Shown here one piece after another: positions 11,129-22,257 of a stretch of 64,000 nt of DNA. Made by a program: the position numbers and the translations under genes. This stretch comes from Nymphalis io (lineage: Eukaryota; Arthropoda; Insecta; Lepidoptera; Nymphalidae). The notes under the pieces were generated by a model. It was not told the origin of the DNA and ran no database searches. It saw nothing but the letters and a program-made list of their open reading frames with translations. How positions within the stretch are numbered: position 1 is the stretch's first letter; every line of letters starts with the position of its first letter. The DNA lies in contig NC_065891.1 of the NCBI RefSeq assembly GCF_905147045.1, forward strand, positions 14,331,001 through 14,395,000, written 5' to 3'.

Positions 11129-11240
11129 TGAAACATTATATTTTCAATACATATTAAAACATGAAACATTATATTTTAAATACATTTTTATTAATTGAAT
11201 TATTCATAATAAATTATGAATAATTCAATTAATAAAAATC
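11129..11240. repeat. Tandem repeat joined to a 27-bp perfect palindrome
   Basis: A unit beginning ATGAAACATTATATTTT occurs twice in tandem (from 11129 and from 11161, about 32 bp apart, one or two differences before they diverge). The second unit runs into a perfect inverted repeat: arms 11184-11210 and 11213-11239 (27 bp each) with only two bases between them. The DNA can form a cruciform and its RNA a hairpin. It is not flanked by recognisable terminal repeats of a known transposon. Confidence 0.85.
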
Positions 11241-11659
11241 TATAAAGTCAAAGTAAAATAACTTTAGTCTTAAGCTCTTTTATGTCCATAATGCGTACAT
11301 ATTACTTTCCAATAATTAGAAACAGCCAGCAAGTCTTTGAAGAAATTAATCTTAAGCGGCTTTTATAAGGAGCCCTGAATATTTTTGCTCATAAAGAAAA
11401 TTTATTACTTCATAAAATATATCATTATAACACAAAAACGTTTCTAAGAAATAACAGAAGTGTCCTTTTTATTTGTTAAATATACGCTTACAATATGTAC
11501 GTACATTTTAATGGCTGTGTAAATAAATTCACTTCAATATCTAGCGGTGTTATCTGATTGTGTGTAACTGCATAATATTATGAATTACACGACCTTAACA
11601 ATATTTATTTAATTCGCGTAATGGCCATAACTGCAAGACAATTAATGGTGAACTTTATT

Positions 11660-11943
11660 GGTGGTAGGGCTTTGTGCAAGTTCGTTTGGGTAGGTACCAT
11701 CCACTCATCAGATATTCTACCACAAAACAGCAGTACTTGGTATTGTTGTGTTCCGGTGTGAAGGGTGAGTGAGCCAGTGTAATTACAGGCACAATGGACA
11801 TATCATCTTAGTTCCCAAGGTTGGTGGCGCATTAGTGATGTAAACGATGCTTAACATTAATTACAATGCCAATGTCTATAGCCGTTGGTGACCACTTACC
11901 ATCAGGCGGACCATATGCTCATCTGCCTATACTCTCTGCCTAA
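11660..11943 (+). mobile_element. SINE-A copy, full length
   Basis: Complete order from GGTGGTAGGGCTTTGTGC to CCACTTACCATCAGGCGG and CTCATCTGCCTA. The poly(A) has decayed. The 18-nt 3' motif has one or two changes (CAGGCGG for CAGGTGG). Confidence 0.9.
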
Positions 11944-12147
11944 AGATCTCTCTATTCATTAACAAAAGAATACATATAAGTGAGAGTAAGATAATAAATA
12001 TATACCATAAAAATGAGAATACGTGGGCGAAACTAAATCGTAATAAAAGTGTTTGTTAGAACCCCAGTTCCACGTGCACTTTGGATATCATAAGATCGAA
12101 TTTAAATGAAAAAACAGTATTTTAGAATAGATTTATAGTTTAAGTAG

Positions 12148-12200
12148 AGGCCGGTAGGCTTTCAACGGTATGCAAGTCCGCTTGTGCTATTCTACCGCCA
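12148..12200 (+). mobile_element. SINE-A 5' fragment
   Basis: GGTAGGCTTTC...GCAAGTCCG...ATTCTACCGCCAAAC matches the first part of SINE-A with an internal deletion. It ends exactly where the next SINE-B copy and its possible target duplication begin. Confidence 0.5.
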
Positions 12201-12221
12201 AACATACATAACATACATACA

Positions 12222-12420
12222 TTTGCTTATAATTCATCTCTTGCTTGTCGGTAAAGGACAACATAGTGAGGAAACCTGCATGTGTCTGCTTTCATTGAAA
12301 TTCTGCGACATGTGTATTCCACCAATCCGCATTGGAGCAGCGTGGTGGAATAAGCTCCATACCTTCCCCTCAAAAGGAGGCCTTAGCCCAGCAGTGGGAC
12401 ATTCACAGGCTGTTATTGTA
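12222..12420 (+). mobile_element. SINE-B copy, 5'-truncated
   Basis: Begins in the body (TTGCTTATAATTCATCTC) and continues to GCCCAGCAGTGGGACATTC and CAGGCTGTTATTGTA. The tRNA-like head is absent. AAACATACATA occurs at 12200-12210 and again at 12420-12430, which could be an 11-bp target duplication, although the left flank is itself a small (ACAT)n-like repeat. The 87-codon plus frame and the 63-codon minus frame here are SINE translations. Confidence 0.85.
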
Positions 12421-12430
12421 AACATACATA

Positions 12431-13410
12431 CTATAAAATTAAATTAAAGGTTATCAGGAGTTATAGACATGACATTGTTAATTCCTCATTAATTGATAGT
12501 ATAAAGTTTGCTTATATTTCTTGGGCCCAATGTATTTTACAAACCCGTTAGTTGGGCTTTGTAAAGGCATGCCGTTGTACGCATGACAGTTGTGTCACTA
12601 CAAATTACGAATAAAAAAATAACTTTTTGCGATATGTATTTAATGACTTAAAGCTACTAATTAGCAACGCTATTAATATTCCAGTTTAATCAAGTCAAAT
12701 TATTGCTTTATTTTGAATAATCCCGTTTTAAATTAAACAGAATTTAATTAATAGCAACGTGTTCGAGTTTAATCCCGAATGATAAGTTGTGAATCCATTA
12801 TTTAAACACAGCGGTGCTATTCTGTAAGAACTTCGCGTCTCACTTGTAAAAATTCGAAAACTGACTCATAGTAATATACTATTTCGTCGTAGTAATTAAA
12901 TCCTTTAAAATTTTACAATTATTTATTATAGTCAATGTCTCAAATCACTTTGTCATTTTACGATCATTTTCTGTGGTGAGTTTCAAGTTTAGTCTTACAC
13001 AATTACAATACAAATCAAATATTATATTGATCTACAATAAAAAAACATATACCACGTATAAAATAAAACATATTCATAGACTAAAACCTTCCAGAGTAAC
13101 CTCGACTCTTTTTTAAAGACTATGTAGGTAATGGCTCATCAGCCAGCTATATGGTGTATCAATATTATAAATAATGTAACCTTTAGCAGTTGCCTCATGA
13201 ACCAATTCAACTTAAGCTAGGATAAAAACCTACATAAAATAAATTCAGTAATTTTAATCCGATGAAACGACAATCCAAAATAACCGAAAAAAAAACAGCT
13301 GCGGAAACAAAATTGAACCACACGTGTTTTCGTGTGTAAGCACCGCCATCTTCCAATCTGCGATCTGCTTCTGAGAAATTCTCGAAACAAAAACGTAATA
13401 ATTTTTATTT
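12431..13410. other. Stretch without recognised gene
   Basis: AT-rich DNA with no coding-like frame and no repeat family that I can assign. Confidence 0.45.
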
Positions 13411-13467
13411 GCCCGACCCGGAGCTTGAACCCAGGACCTAGTTAGCCTCTACACTAAACAGTCATAA
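13411..13467 (-). mobile_element. tRNA-like SINE head fragment
   Basis: GCTTGAACCCAGGACCTAG resembles the minus strand of a pol III B box (GGTCCTGGGTTCAAGC) as in SINE-C. It is followed by a degenerate ACACTAAACAG that could be the A-box region. Only the head is recognisable. Confidence 0.4.
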
Positions 13468-13895
13468 ACTTTCTTTATTTTTCATTATTAATTCTATGAG
13501 AACACGCATTAACTCTAATAATTTCGAATTATAATAAACGCTTCCATTTTTTAAATTTTACATTTATTTTTAAGCAATTTATCAGTATACTTCGTAGAAT
13601 CGATTGTCAAAATAATGACTTATTGTAACATGAAAATTGTTCTCAGCGACCAAATTGCTTTTCAGTTGTTGGAATTTAGTAAAAATCATTAATGTTATTT
13701 ATTTAAAGTTTCATGCAATAAAGAAAATAAGGTTATTATTGCGTATAAATTTAAAACTAGAATTAGTCTTTCTTATATTAATACTAAATAACAATTCTCT
13801 ATTTATTTATTTTTACAAATTATACACCAACCATGACATGAGCGTCATCAATATTATAATATAAACAAAGTTACACAAAATTCTAATAAAGATAT

Positions 13896-14600
13896 TGTTA
13901 CGAATGTCTTTCGACGGGGCGTGGCCTAGCTGTGCGACTTGATCATCGTGATCATGTGATGATCATCGTGGTGGGAAATGGCCCTTCCAAGCTCATCGGC
14001 CGGCCAGGCTGGCTTTAGACACTTCTGCTTGGACTCTCGGTTGTGGCGGATATCTCATAAATAATATTTCAGTTGCTCAGTTTTGATTCCTTTGTTCTAT
14101 TTTTGTGTGTAAATTGTACGTGCCGATATACGTTTACTTTATTGTTGTATAGTTATTTTGATTTCTCTTTTTAAAAACCTATTTCTATCGTGATTTCTAA
14201 TAATATTATAAACTTTTCTTTGTTTATTGTTTTCAGAATCACGCAAAAGCATGTAATCCGATTGTATGTAACTTTAACTTTGTTTTTATTTTTCGTTTCA
14301 GGACGGGCGTTATCTCTATGCTTAGTTTGTTTATAATGTGTTGTATATTTAGCAAATATCTGATTATGTCAGGATAGCTTATGTCCAGTTATTATAAATA
14401 GAAACGACTATTTTTCATAATTATTCACGGCTTGCTACTTACGAATCAGCAGACTACGAACAGAAACGAGACAGACATGATTAAACCTAGTGTGTCTATT
14501 GAAAATGGAAATATCCGTTAGACAATTCTACTATCTCAACGTAACTGGTCGTAAGTGTATCACGTTATATTCGTATATTAATTAAATTGTGATATAATTA
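13896..14600 (+). other. Possible solo LTR or promoter-like block
   Basis: The block starts TGTTACGAATG and contains a GC-rich part with clustered GATCATC/GATGATC words (13941-13969) and GCCGGCCAGGCTGG. Two strong acceptor-like tracts follow, ending TTTTCAG (about 14230-14236) and TTTCGTTTCAG (14291-14301). A TATAAATAG box lies at 14393-14401 with an initiator-like start about 30 nt downstream. TGTTACG is a common 5' end of insect Ty3/gypsy LTRs. I could not place a matching CA end or flanking duplication, so the LTR reading is inference. Confidence 0.3.
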
Positions 14601-14784
14601 ACTTACAAATGGTATATCTGTGTCACATGTAAGCTTACTATTTACCGCCGACTGTCAGCTAGCTGGCAACTCGCCACTTACTAACGACCTCACACTCTAG
14701 TACCGTTTTCATTTCTTCTTCACATAATAATTATAAAGAACGCCTATAAATACACTTATATTTTATCTACAATTTTTATTTTAT

Positions 14785-15020
14785 TAAAAATGGCAAATAA
14801 ACCACCTCGTGATTAGTGAACACCACTGAACAAAGACATTGCCACTGTAAGACATATTAACCACCTCTTACACTGACGATGCACCACCCAATTTGGGAAC
14901 TATGACGTTATGTCTCTCGTGCCTATAGTGACACTAGCAGAATCATCCTTCGAACCGGAACACAATCATACAAAGTACTGCTGTTCAGCAGTAGAATATC
15001 TGATGAGTAGGCGTTCCCAA
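14785..15020 (-). mobile_element. SINE-A copy, diverged
   Basis: Minus-oriented. CACTGTAAGACATATTAACC, GCACCACCCAATTTGGGAAC, CTTCGAACCGGAACACAATC and GTAGAATATCTGATGAGTAG are SINE-A landmarks in reversed order. The 3' tail side is degenerate. Confidence 0.8.
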
Positions 15021-15534
15021 AATATTAAAGGAAAAAAAAGAATTATTATTATTAGCTGTCAGATAAACATATCAAAACAATTAAACAGGAAAGGATTGCA
15101 ACAGCAGATATAAGCATTAGCAACAAAATCACAGGTGTATCATCATTTGCACATTCCCCGTATAATATCGATTCCACGAATTTCCTTTACAATTACCGAG
15201 TATTCCGGCGTTGAAATGTTTTTCCTTCCAATTTCAGTGGTATATGTAAATAGACGCGGTACTGTTACGTTAAATGTCTTATTTTTTCTGTACCGTGATA
15301 TGTCTTTTTAGGATTTACTTGTAAGTAAATATATAACATGATAACTTATGATCTCCTGGTATTTTTATATTAAGCAGTAGAATATTTTCTTTAAGACCTT
15401 TTTCATAATAACGACGTTGTTCTTTATTTATAAGTTGCTAGCTGAATACCGTTAAATACTGAATTATTTTTGTGACCTTTTACACTATATTGACAATTAA
15501 AATAGCTTGTTTTTTTAATAGGACGCGGGTTTAT
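15021..15534. other. Stretch without recognised gene
   Basis: AT-rich sequence between a SINE-A and the LINE poly(A). Nothing recognised. Confidence 0.45.
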
Positions 15535-15535
15535 G

Positions 15536-15632
15536 TTTTTTTTTTTTTTTTATGCCCCGGGATGGCAAATGACTCTACTCCACCTGATGGTAAGTGGTAG
15601 TAGAGTACAGTCGGGAAGAATGTTCTGTACTA
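15536..15632 (-). other. LINE 3' UTR, hairpin motif and poly(A)
   Basis: The 3' UTR carries CCACTTACCATCAGGTGG (minus strand, 15580-15597), about 29 nt before the poly(A). The same 18 nt lie about 30 nt before the poly(A) of SINE-A. The ends CCAC and GTGG can pair, with a T.G and a T-A pair inside and an ACCATC loop. Confidence 0.8.
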
Positions 15633-17494
15633 GCCGTCCCCGCCTTGCCGGCCCGCAAGATGCCTCTTCACGCCTCGTTTGAAGGAACCCGGGTTGTAAG
15701 AGGAGGGGAACACGTGAGCTGGTAAGGAATTCCATTCTTTGGTAGTGCGACAAAGAAAGGAGTTGCCAAATTTCTTTGTGCGCGATGGAATTGATGTCAC
15801 AGTTAGGCCGTGACATCGAGAACCAGCTCGCGTGGACTTAAGAAGGAAGGGGGAAGCAGGGATTAGAGAGAATAATTCCTCAGAGCACTCGCCGTGATAC
15901 AGACGATAGAAAGCGCTCAGTGCTGCTATCTCGCGACGCAATTGTAAAGGTTCAAGGGTGTTTGTGACCTTTACGTCGCCAATAATGCGTACTGCACGTC
16001 GCTGCAACCGGTCCAAGGCCTCCATTAGGTACTTAGCGGAGCCATCCCAAAGGTGCGAGCAATATTCAACGCAAGACCGTACCTGTGTTTTGTATAACAG
16101 GCACAGTTGTTGTGGCGTGAAAAAACGCCGCACCTTGTTCAGAACTCCGAGTTTTCGTGAAGCTGTTTTTATAATAGCCTCGATGTAATCCCTTGGACTA
16201 AGGTCGCAGCGAACGTCCATCCCCAGCATGGCGATTTTGCTTTGTATCATCAGCGGTGTGCCACAGAGATGGAAAAAAAAAGGGATGAGGGTAAAATGGT
16301 GACTTTTTCGCTGTGAGAGCGCACACCTGTGTTTTCTTGGCATTAAACTCAACAAGATTATCAGAACCCCATTTGGCGATGAGCTCTAATGTCCTATAGA
16401 GTTCAATAACAAGATTCTCCCGCCTCTCCTCAGTTTCCGCCCGCCCAGCCACTGCGCATCCGTGGTATTCACCATGCACTGTACTATCATCTGCATAGCA
16501 ATGTATGTTCCCAAGAGAGAGCATATCATTGATATGCAAAAGAAAGAGTGTGGGAGATAGCACAGATCCCTGGGGGACGCCAGCATTCACTACATAGAAT
16601 TGTGAAGCGCAACCATCTACTAAAACACGAAGGCTACGCTTGTGTAGGAAGCTGGCAATCCAGGTGCATAGCTGAGTAGGCAGACCATATGCCGGTAGCT
16701 TGGAGAGAAGACTTCTGTGCCAGACCCTGTCGAAAGCCTTGGAGATATCGAGGCTGACAGCCAACGATTCTCCATGCTTGTCGATAGCTTCACCCCAGAG
16801 GTGCGTTACGTACGCTAGAAGATCACCTGTGGACCGTTTTGGTCGAAACCCGTACTGACGATCATTAATTAGACAGTGATCTTCTAGGTAATGGATAAGT
16901 TGGTTGTTTAGAATCCGTTCCATCACCTTACAAAGTACTGAGGTGATAGCTATTGGCCGATAATTTGCCGGGTCAGACCGATCCCCTTTTTTGGGAACCG
17001 CTTGCACATTAGCTCTTCTCCAAGCCTCCGGCACACATCCCGAAGAGAGAGAAAGTTGGAACAGGCGCGTTAACACAGGAGACAGCTCCGCCGCGCACTT
17101 CTTCAGCACAATGGCTGGTATTCCATCGGACCGCTAGCTTTCCGTATATCGAGTGATTGCAGCTCCGCACGCACATCACGTTGCCTGATTTTGATGTCAG
17201 GCATCGTGTGGCCACATGAAGGTATTGCTGGTGGCTGCGCACTACAATCATCGATCACAGAGTTGTCGGCAAAGAGTTTAGCCAGGAGGTCGGCTTTCTC
17301 CTGCGGACTGTGAGCTAGCGATCCGTCCGGATTTCTGAGCGGTGGCAGCGAAGGTTGGCAGAAATTGTTTTGCACAGACTTGGTCAGACGCCAGAAGCTA
17401 CGGGAGCCCCTAGGATGCGAAATAAGGTCATGACCAATCTGTACAATGCGCTGTGCATCCGCTCTCGTGTATGCCTTCCTACAGGACTTGGAAT
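15536..17494 (-). mobile_element. CR1/Jockey-type LINE, 5'-truncated, reverse transcriptase
   Basis: Non-LTR retrotransposon that copies its RNA into DNA at the target site. Motifs seen in order on the minus strand: VPKKGD...NYRPIAI and YGFRPKRST; LDISKAFDRV (palm A, catalytic Asp); GVPQGSVLSP (palm B); CYADDS (palm C, YADD at 16486-16497); NLVEFNAKKTQ (palm D); LYKTQVRSCVEYCSHLW (thumb); WNSLPAHVF...YNPGSFKRGV at the C-terminus. The reading ends at TAG (15630-15632). A short 3' UTR and a 16-nt poly(A) (plus-strand T run, 15536-15551) follow. The endonuclease and ORF1 are absent, as in a 5'-truncated insertion. Two frameshifts break it: one at about 17129, within the GP-GIP motif just before the palm, and one at about 16293-16296, in a run of four T on the coding strand. 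The clade is inferred from motif style. Confidence 0.92.
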
Positions 17495-18590
17495 TTTTTT
17501 TGTAAAATCGACATTTCACATACATGTTATATTGAATAGACAGATGTTGTACATTCTAAAGTTTTAGTTAACAATGTACGTATAATTATTACTTAAAACA
17601 ATTGTTATTATTGCAAGTCTCGTTGCGTAAATGTAATTACTGTTTTGAACACGCTTTCTGTTACTTTTATCTATGGTGTAACTTAAGATTTAGATAACTT
17701 TTTAAAACATATTTATTATTTAATAATAATATAGTATTATGTATGACAGAATTATTTACATTAAATTAAATTGAACAGAAGAAGAAGAAAGACGCCAACC
17801 GCTTGAGTGAACGCGTGGCCGCATTCAATGGAGGTTCCTTACAAAATGTTCGCCCTAGCGCCGAGCGTGAGCCGACTGCATTGAATTGCCACCCTGTATA
17901 CAATTTCGTATCAAAAATATTATTATAAATCTCTTGGTAATTGACTGCAATTTCTAAGAAGATATAATATTTAAGATTTTTTTAAATATTAAAATTCTAT
18001 TATATGTACAGAAAGGAAAAGGGCGGTGGCGGAGAGCGGCCATGACGGTATTAGCGAACTTCACTCGTTTGCCGTTACGACATACAACTCATATATGTTT
18101 CACATAAAAAAATATGAGAATTCTATCTGAAGGCTGTTATGTGCCGCTGTGAACTGACAATAAATTAAACATAGATTTAAAAAGCAGTGGGGACAGATTC
18201 ACATTACGTAACACAGTCACAGCGATAACGATAGTGTAATAAATGTCCCACATTGCTAAAGCAGCTGTTTTTTTATACCCCAGCGGCGCGTGTCGTCGCG
18301 TCGTATTCAAACTTCGTGAATATTTAATACATAATAATGTGAGTGACGCGTTATTCCTATTAAGCTGTCACTTAGCGCAAGTAACTGCAAGCGATGTTTT
18401 CTGTTCTTATAAATGGGTATCGCAAATGCTATATAATTAACTAGGAGCTGTTTTTCCTTTGTCAATGTATATATTTATTGTTTAGCTTAACCGCTTTATT
18501 CGTATTATATTATAGATATTTTTTCTGAATTTATGCATAGGACTTTTGTAAATCCTTATAATATATAATTAATATTATGTTACTAGTTGA
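17495..18590. other. Stretch without recognised gene; GC-richer patches
   Basis: No repeat recognised. Patches at about 17785-17895 and 18005-18075 are GC-richer than the flanks (for example GGGCGGTGGCGGAGAGCGGC). A 65-codon frame at 18243-18440 has mixed composition but no motif that I recognise and no splice sites that I would defend. Confidence 0.4.
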
Positions 18591-18592
18591 GC

Positions 18593-18690
18593 CGAGAGGG
18601 CCCAGTGGCTTAATCACAAGAGTCTAGTGTGCGTGAAACCGAAGATTCCATTTGCTTAGTTTCTTATAAATCAGAGAACATACAAAAAAA
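18593..18690 (+). mobile_element. SINE-B-like head fragment
   Basis: GCCGAGAGGGCCCAGTGGC resembles the SINE-B A-box region. The following CCGAAGATTCCATTTGC is a poor match to the B-box part. Only the 5' end is recognisable. Confidence 0.45.
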
Positions 18691-19360
18691 ATTGTGATGG
18701 CCAACACGAGAATTGATGTGTAAACATTTTAGCGCTTGGTACACGGTAGTGGCTAACTGAGACTTCGAGCTTCAGATGAGTAAGCGTAAGATTTCGAGCG
18801 TCAAACATTAAACCTCCTGTTTTTAAAGTATAAGTATTAGTAGTAAAGTATTATTTGAAAAATTCTAAATTCGTGCTCAAAGATCTTTTGAATAACGAAC
18901 GAAGATTAATTATGAGTAACAGAAGAGGAAATGACAGAATAAAGTATACAAATTATAGCGTTGAATTAAGTTTATGTTCAAAACACGCATAACATACGTT
19001 TCCATAGTGTATAAAAAACCACACAGAGTTAAAATGAAAAATAAATTCCGCAAGCCAAAGGAAATAAGTACAATAAATGTAATATTAAGTTGGTTGAAAC
19101 ACTAGTTCGCTTCCTGCAGCGCGGTTATATTTCTGGATTATTTTTATGCATTCGTAATATAATGTTTATGAACTGAATTGGCATACGTTCTCCACTTTGC
19201 TTGCTTATTTCTTATAATATCTGTACGATTGCGATAAAAAGGCAATTTGAAACATTATAGACACGCCAATTTGTTAGGTCTCACATATTTTAAAAATGTG
19301 ATCAATTGTAATTCAATCAACATTATAAATGGAGAAAAAATATTTGATCTTCTGAACGAC

Positions 19361-19600
19361 AGGACTTTGTTGGGCTTGCCTGACTGAGAAGGTACCACCC
19401 ACTTATTAAATATTCTACCGTTAAACAGCAACACTTAGAATTTTGCGTTCCAATTTAAAGGGTGAGTGATTCAGTGTAATAGGCACAAGGGACATAATTA
19501 ACATCTTAGTTCCCAAGGTTAATACTTAGGAATAGTTAATATTTCTTACATCGCCAATGTCTATGGGTGGTGGTGAAAACTTTGGCGTGTGATGGTGGTT
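19361..19600 (+). mobile_element. SINE-A copy, diverged
   Basis: GGACTTTGTTGGGC, AAGGTACCACCCACTTATTA, AGGCACAAGGGACATAA, TTCCCAAGGTT and ATGTCTATGGGTGGTGGTGA follow SINE-A order. The 3' motif is badly altered and the tail is lost. Confidence 0.8.
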
Positions 19601-19639
19601 TTAATGCTTCTGAATAATAAAAACAGATTAAGCAAGTGA

Positions 19640-19715
19640 AATTTTGCGTCGTGGGCCTGAACCAGCAATCTACGGTTACGATTCACGCGTGCCACTGGGC
19701 CACTGGGACTCTTTA
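19640..19715 (-). mobile_element. SINE-B-like head fragment
   Basis: The minus strand shows a degenerate tRNA-like head: GTGGGCCTGAACCAGC for the B box, GATTCACGCGTGCCACTGGGCCACTGGG for the A-box side. The body is absent. Confidence 0.5.
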
Positions 19716-20553
19716 CTTTCAGTATAATCCAAATTAAATACTATTAATGTTTGACAATAACTTTACAATTATCTATCAAATTATCTAGTTTATATTATAC
19801 TTCATAAGTCGTTCATTTCTTTCAAAAATCGTTCATTTCTTTCAAAAATAGAAGTATGTACTGGTAAATAAAGAATTGCTTTGGCTTTAATTTTGTAAAG
19901 CTTCGCTGAGAGTTTAATAGCTGCCTTCGCTGCCTTCACCGTGGACGAGATAATAGCCACGGCGCGGCGTCTGGAGTGGTTTACTTGCGCGTGACGCACG
20001 CCAGCGCGTTACTGACATGTTCCTTATATGATGCACAATTGTACTGCACTCAATTGCACCATAACACTACATTAAATAAATGTTTATATAATAGGAAGTC
20101 ATAACTTTTATTTTGTTAGTTGCTCTTTTAAGTGATATATTTAATGATACATTTGTAAAAATAATAGGACTAATAGGTACTTAAAAAAACAGAATACCAG
20201 CAATGAGTTCTGAGCTATCACGGCTAACTTTTATAGTGGCATGATGAGAGAAAACGGTCTGTATCTGTTCATCTAGCTCTAGAACATCTGTTGTTACTTA
20301 AAAAAGGTGCATTATAAAATTATATAAAAGATAAAAAGAAGATGAATCAGAATTCATTCCGATTGCGTGATAGATGGTAGAAAACGTTTATTTAGTTAAA
20401 TAATTAAATATATTGTGATTCTATAAAATCGATAATATTGCAATATCATTTAAATGTTGCTGTTATACATTTATTAGCGTCAGAATAATTTTTTTCTCAA
20501 ACAATTAGAGTACCCTTAAAAAATCTAAACTTATTTTCCTAAACTAAATACAA

Positions 20554-20860
20554 TTAAGTACTTTTAAAGTCGAGTAGTTGTACAATAAATTTAGCGATAA
20601 GTTCAAAGTTACACACATAGTGCACTGGAAAATATACTGTTAGCTGTAAAATTAGTCCTAAAGTGAAACGCGATAGTAAGCGCCGAACAAGCGGTAGGTA
20701 AGTCGTAATTTCACGAAAATCCATTGAATCCTGCAGCGCTGTAGCGCTACGCGGGCTGGTTTGTAGCTTAACAGCAGATTCGAGCGGCGATTTGCTCTCG
20801 ACGAGAAAGTATTGTGATTGGCTCAATTGTCGCTTGTAGGAATCGGAAACGGTTTATCGT
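20554..20860 (-). other. Coding-like, GC-richer block with CCAAT-like box
   Basis: A 90-codon minus-strand frame (20554-20826) is the longest non-repeat frame in the window but lacks an ATG start and a known motif. Upstream on the same strand is GAGCCAATCACAATAC, a CCAAT-like word. The block includes CTGCAGCGCTGTAGCGCTAC (plus strand, 20731-20750), similar to the island at 10.5 kb. It may be promoter-like DNA, part of an unknown repeat or a chance frame. Confidence 0.22.
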
Positions 20861-21838
20861 TGTGAAAATTACACTTTATCGAAGAAAAATTCTGTACCTA
20901 CAGGAAGGAATTTTATTTTACACTTTTTTCTTGAACTGACTTTGTGAGTAGAATTGAAAATAAATCGACAATTTTTTTGAACCGTAATAAAACTTTCGTT
21001 ATATTTCAAATTCATTTAAAATGCATTATTTAAATAATTATGGTTTTAATTTTGATTTGTTTTATTTTCTATATTACAATACTACATTTGTAAATATAAA
21101 TTTAAGAGATTGCTAAAAATTAATACATCTTCACTAAAGTGCCTTGATAATTTTCATGTTATCAACTACTTTGTTTTCTGTATTAATGGTTTTCCATTTT
21201 TTTTATAAAGAAATTTTCAAAGCTACTCATCATAACTGGTAGATTTGAATTTGTTATATTCTATATATTATAATATATTATTTAAATTAAATTGTTATAA
21301 AAATAGTATTCATGTATAATATTCATAGATCGCACTATATTGCATACATATGTGATAATCTTTTGCTTTTTGCTTTCACGTAATTTTTTTCACAGACTTT
21401 TTTATTTGATTGAAATATAAGTACAGTTTAATAATCGTTTTGACGTTATATCTTTATAATGTCCATATTCTTAAATAAATTATTTATTACATGGCCGCAT
21501 TTGCAATTTTATTTTAAATTTGTGTTTTCGTAATTGAGAGCAATATAACTTGTATCTATCTTTCCACGAGTATTGTTATCTTATTTAAGCTTCGTGATAA
21601 TTTTAATAATCCATGTACTACTTGTTTCTCTAGCCATACTGACTATGTGAGCTTGTCCACATTGTTGAATAAGGAAGGCCAGCAAGCGGGGTCTTAATTT
21701 AAAAACGTATGACGTACTTTTATAATATTTAAAGATCGAATGTAGCTGTAAGAATTAAATTCATCGAATCAGTTACTAAATTATTGAACGAAAAGCGATT
21801 GAAATTATTCGGAAACAGCATGATTTGTATTTGTTCTA
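20861..21838. other. Stretch without recognised gene
   Basis: Strongly AT-rich with long T and A runs. No element recognised. Confidence 0.5.
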
Positions 21839-21839
21839 A

Positions 21840-22095
21840 CGTCGATATTAATGAAGGCGTGATCGTCGCGGGCAATATATTCTGTAACCACAGGAAACGT
21901 CGGGTTCAATATTAATTTGATTTCGTCGTGACATCAGCCGGGACGATTGAACCAGATTTATTGGTCCCTTTGCATATTCATTAATCCATTCATACCCGCA
22001 GAGGTTCAAATGATTTATGATACTGTCAGGTAAGTTACTGCGGTCGAAACTCTTTGTTCGAATCTCTTTGATTTTGTTTTCAAATAAAAACAAAA
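21840..22095. promoter_or_regulatory. Possible conserved regulatory block with splice-like sites
   Basis: A GC-richer unique block between AT-rich flanks. It contains TTTGCATATTCATTAAT (21969-21985), like joined octamer/homeodomain sites, and several other TAAT cores. An exact donor consensus CAG/GTAAGT sits at 22027-22035 on the plus strand, and CATACCCGCAG (ending 22001) is acceptor-like 28 nt before it. An 81-codon minus frame spans the block without a recognised motif. It could be an enhancer or a micro-exon. Conservation is not testable here. Confidence 0.25.
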
Positions 22096-22257
22096 GTAAA
22101 TTACGTTAGTAGCGTTCCGATGGTTGAACAAAAAACTATTTAATTAAAATATATTTATTTAACATTACAAATTACAATTAAAATTTATTGTATTTAATTA
22201 TGACTAACTTCTAGATCGAAGTAAAATTTAGTAATTAGTATAATATTAATCGATTAA

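Noticed and set aside
15958..16188. 76-codon plus-strand frame
   Set aside because: Antisense shadow of the LINE reverse transcriptase.
19802..19999. Basic, Ala/Lys-rich minus frame resembling the frame at 49513-49749
   Set aside because: The likeness is in composition only; I see no aligned motif, and the DNA sequences do not match.
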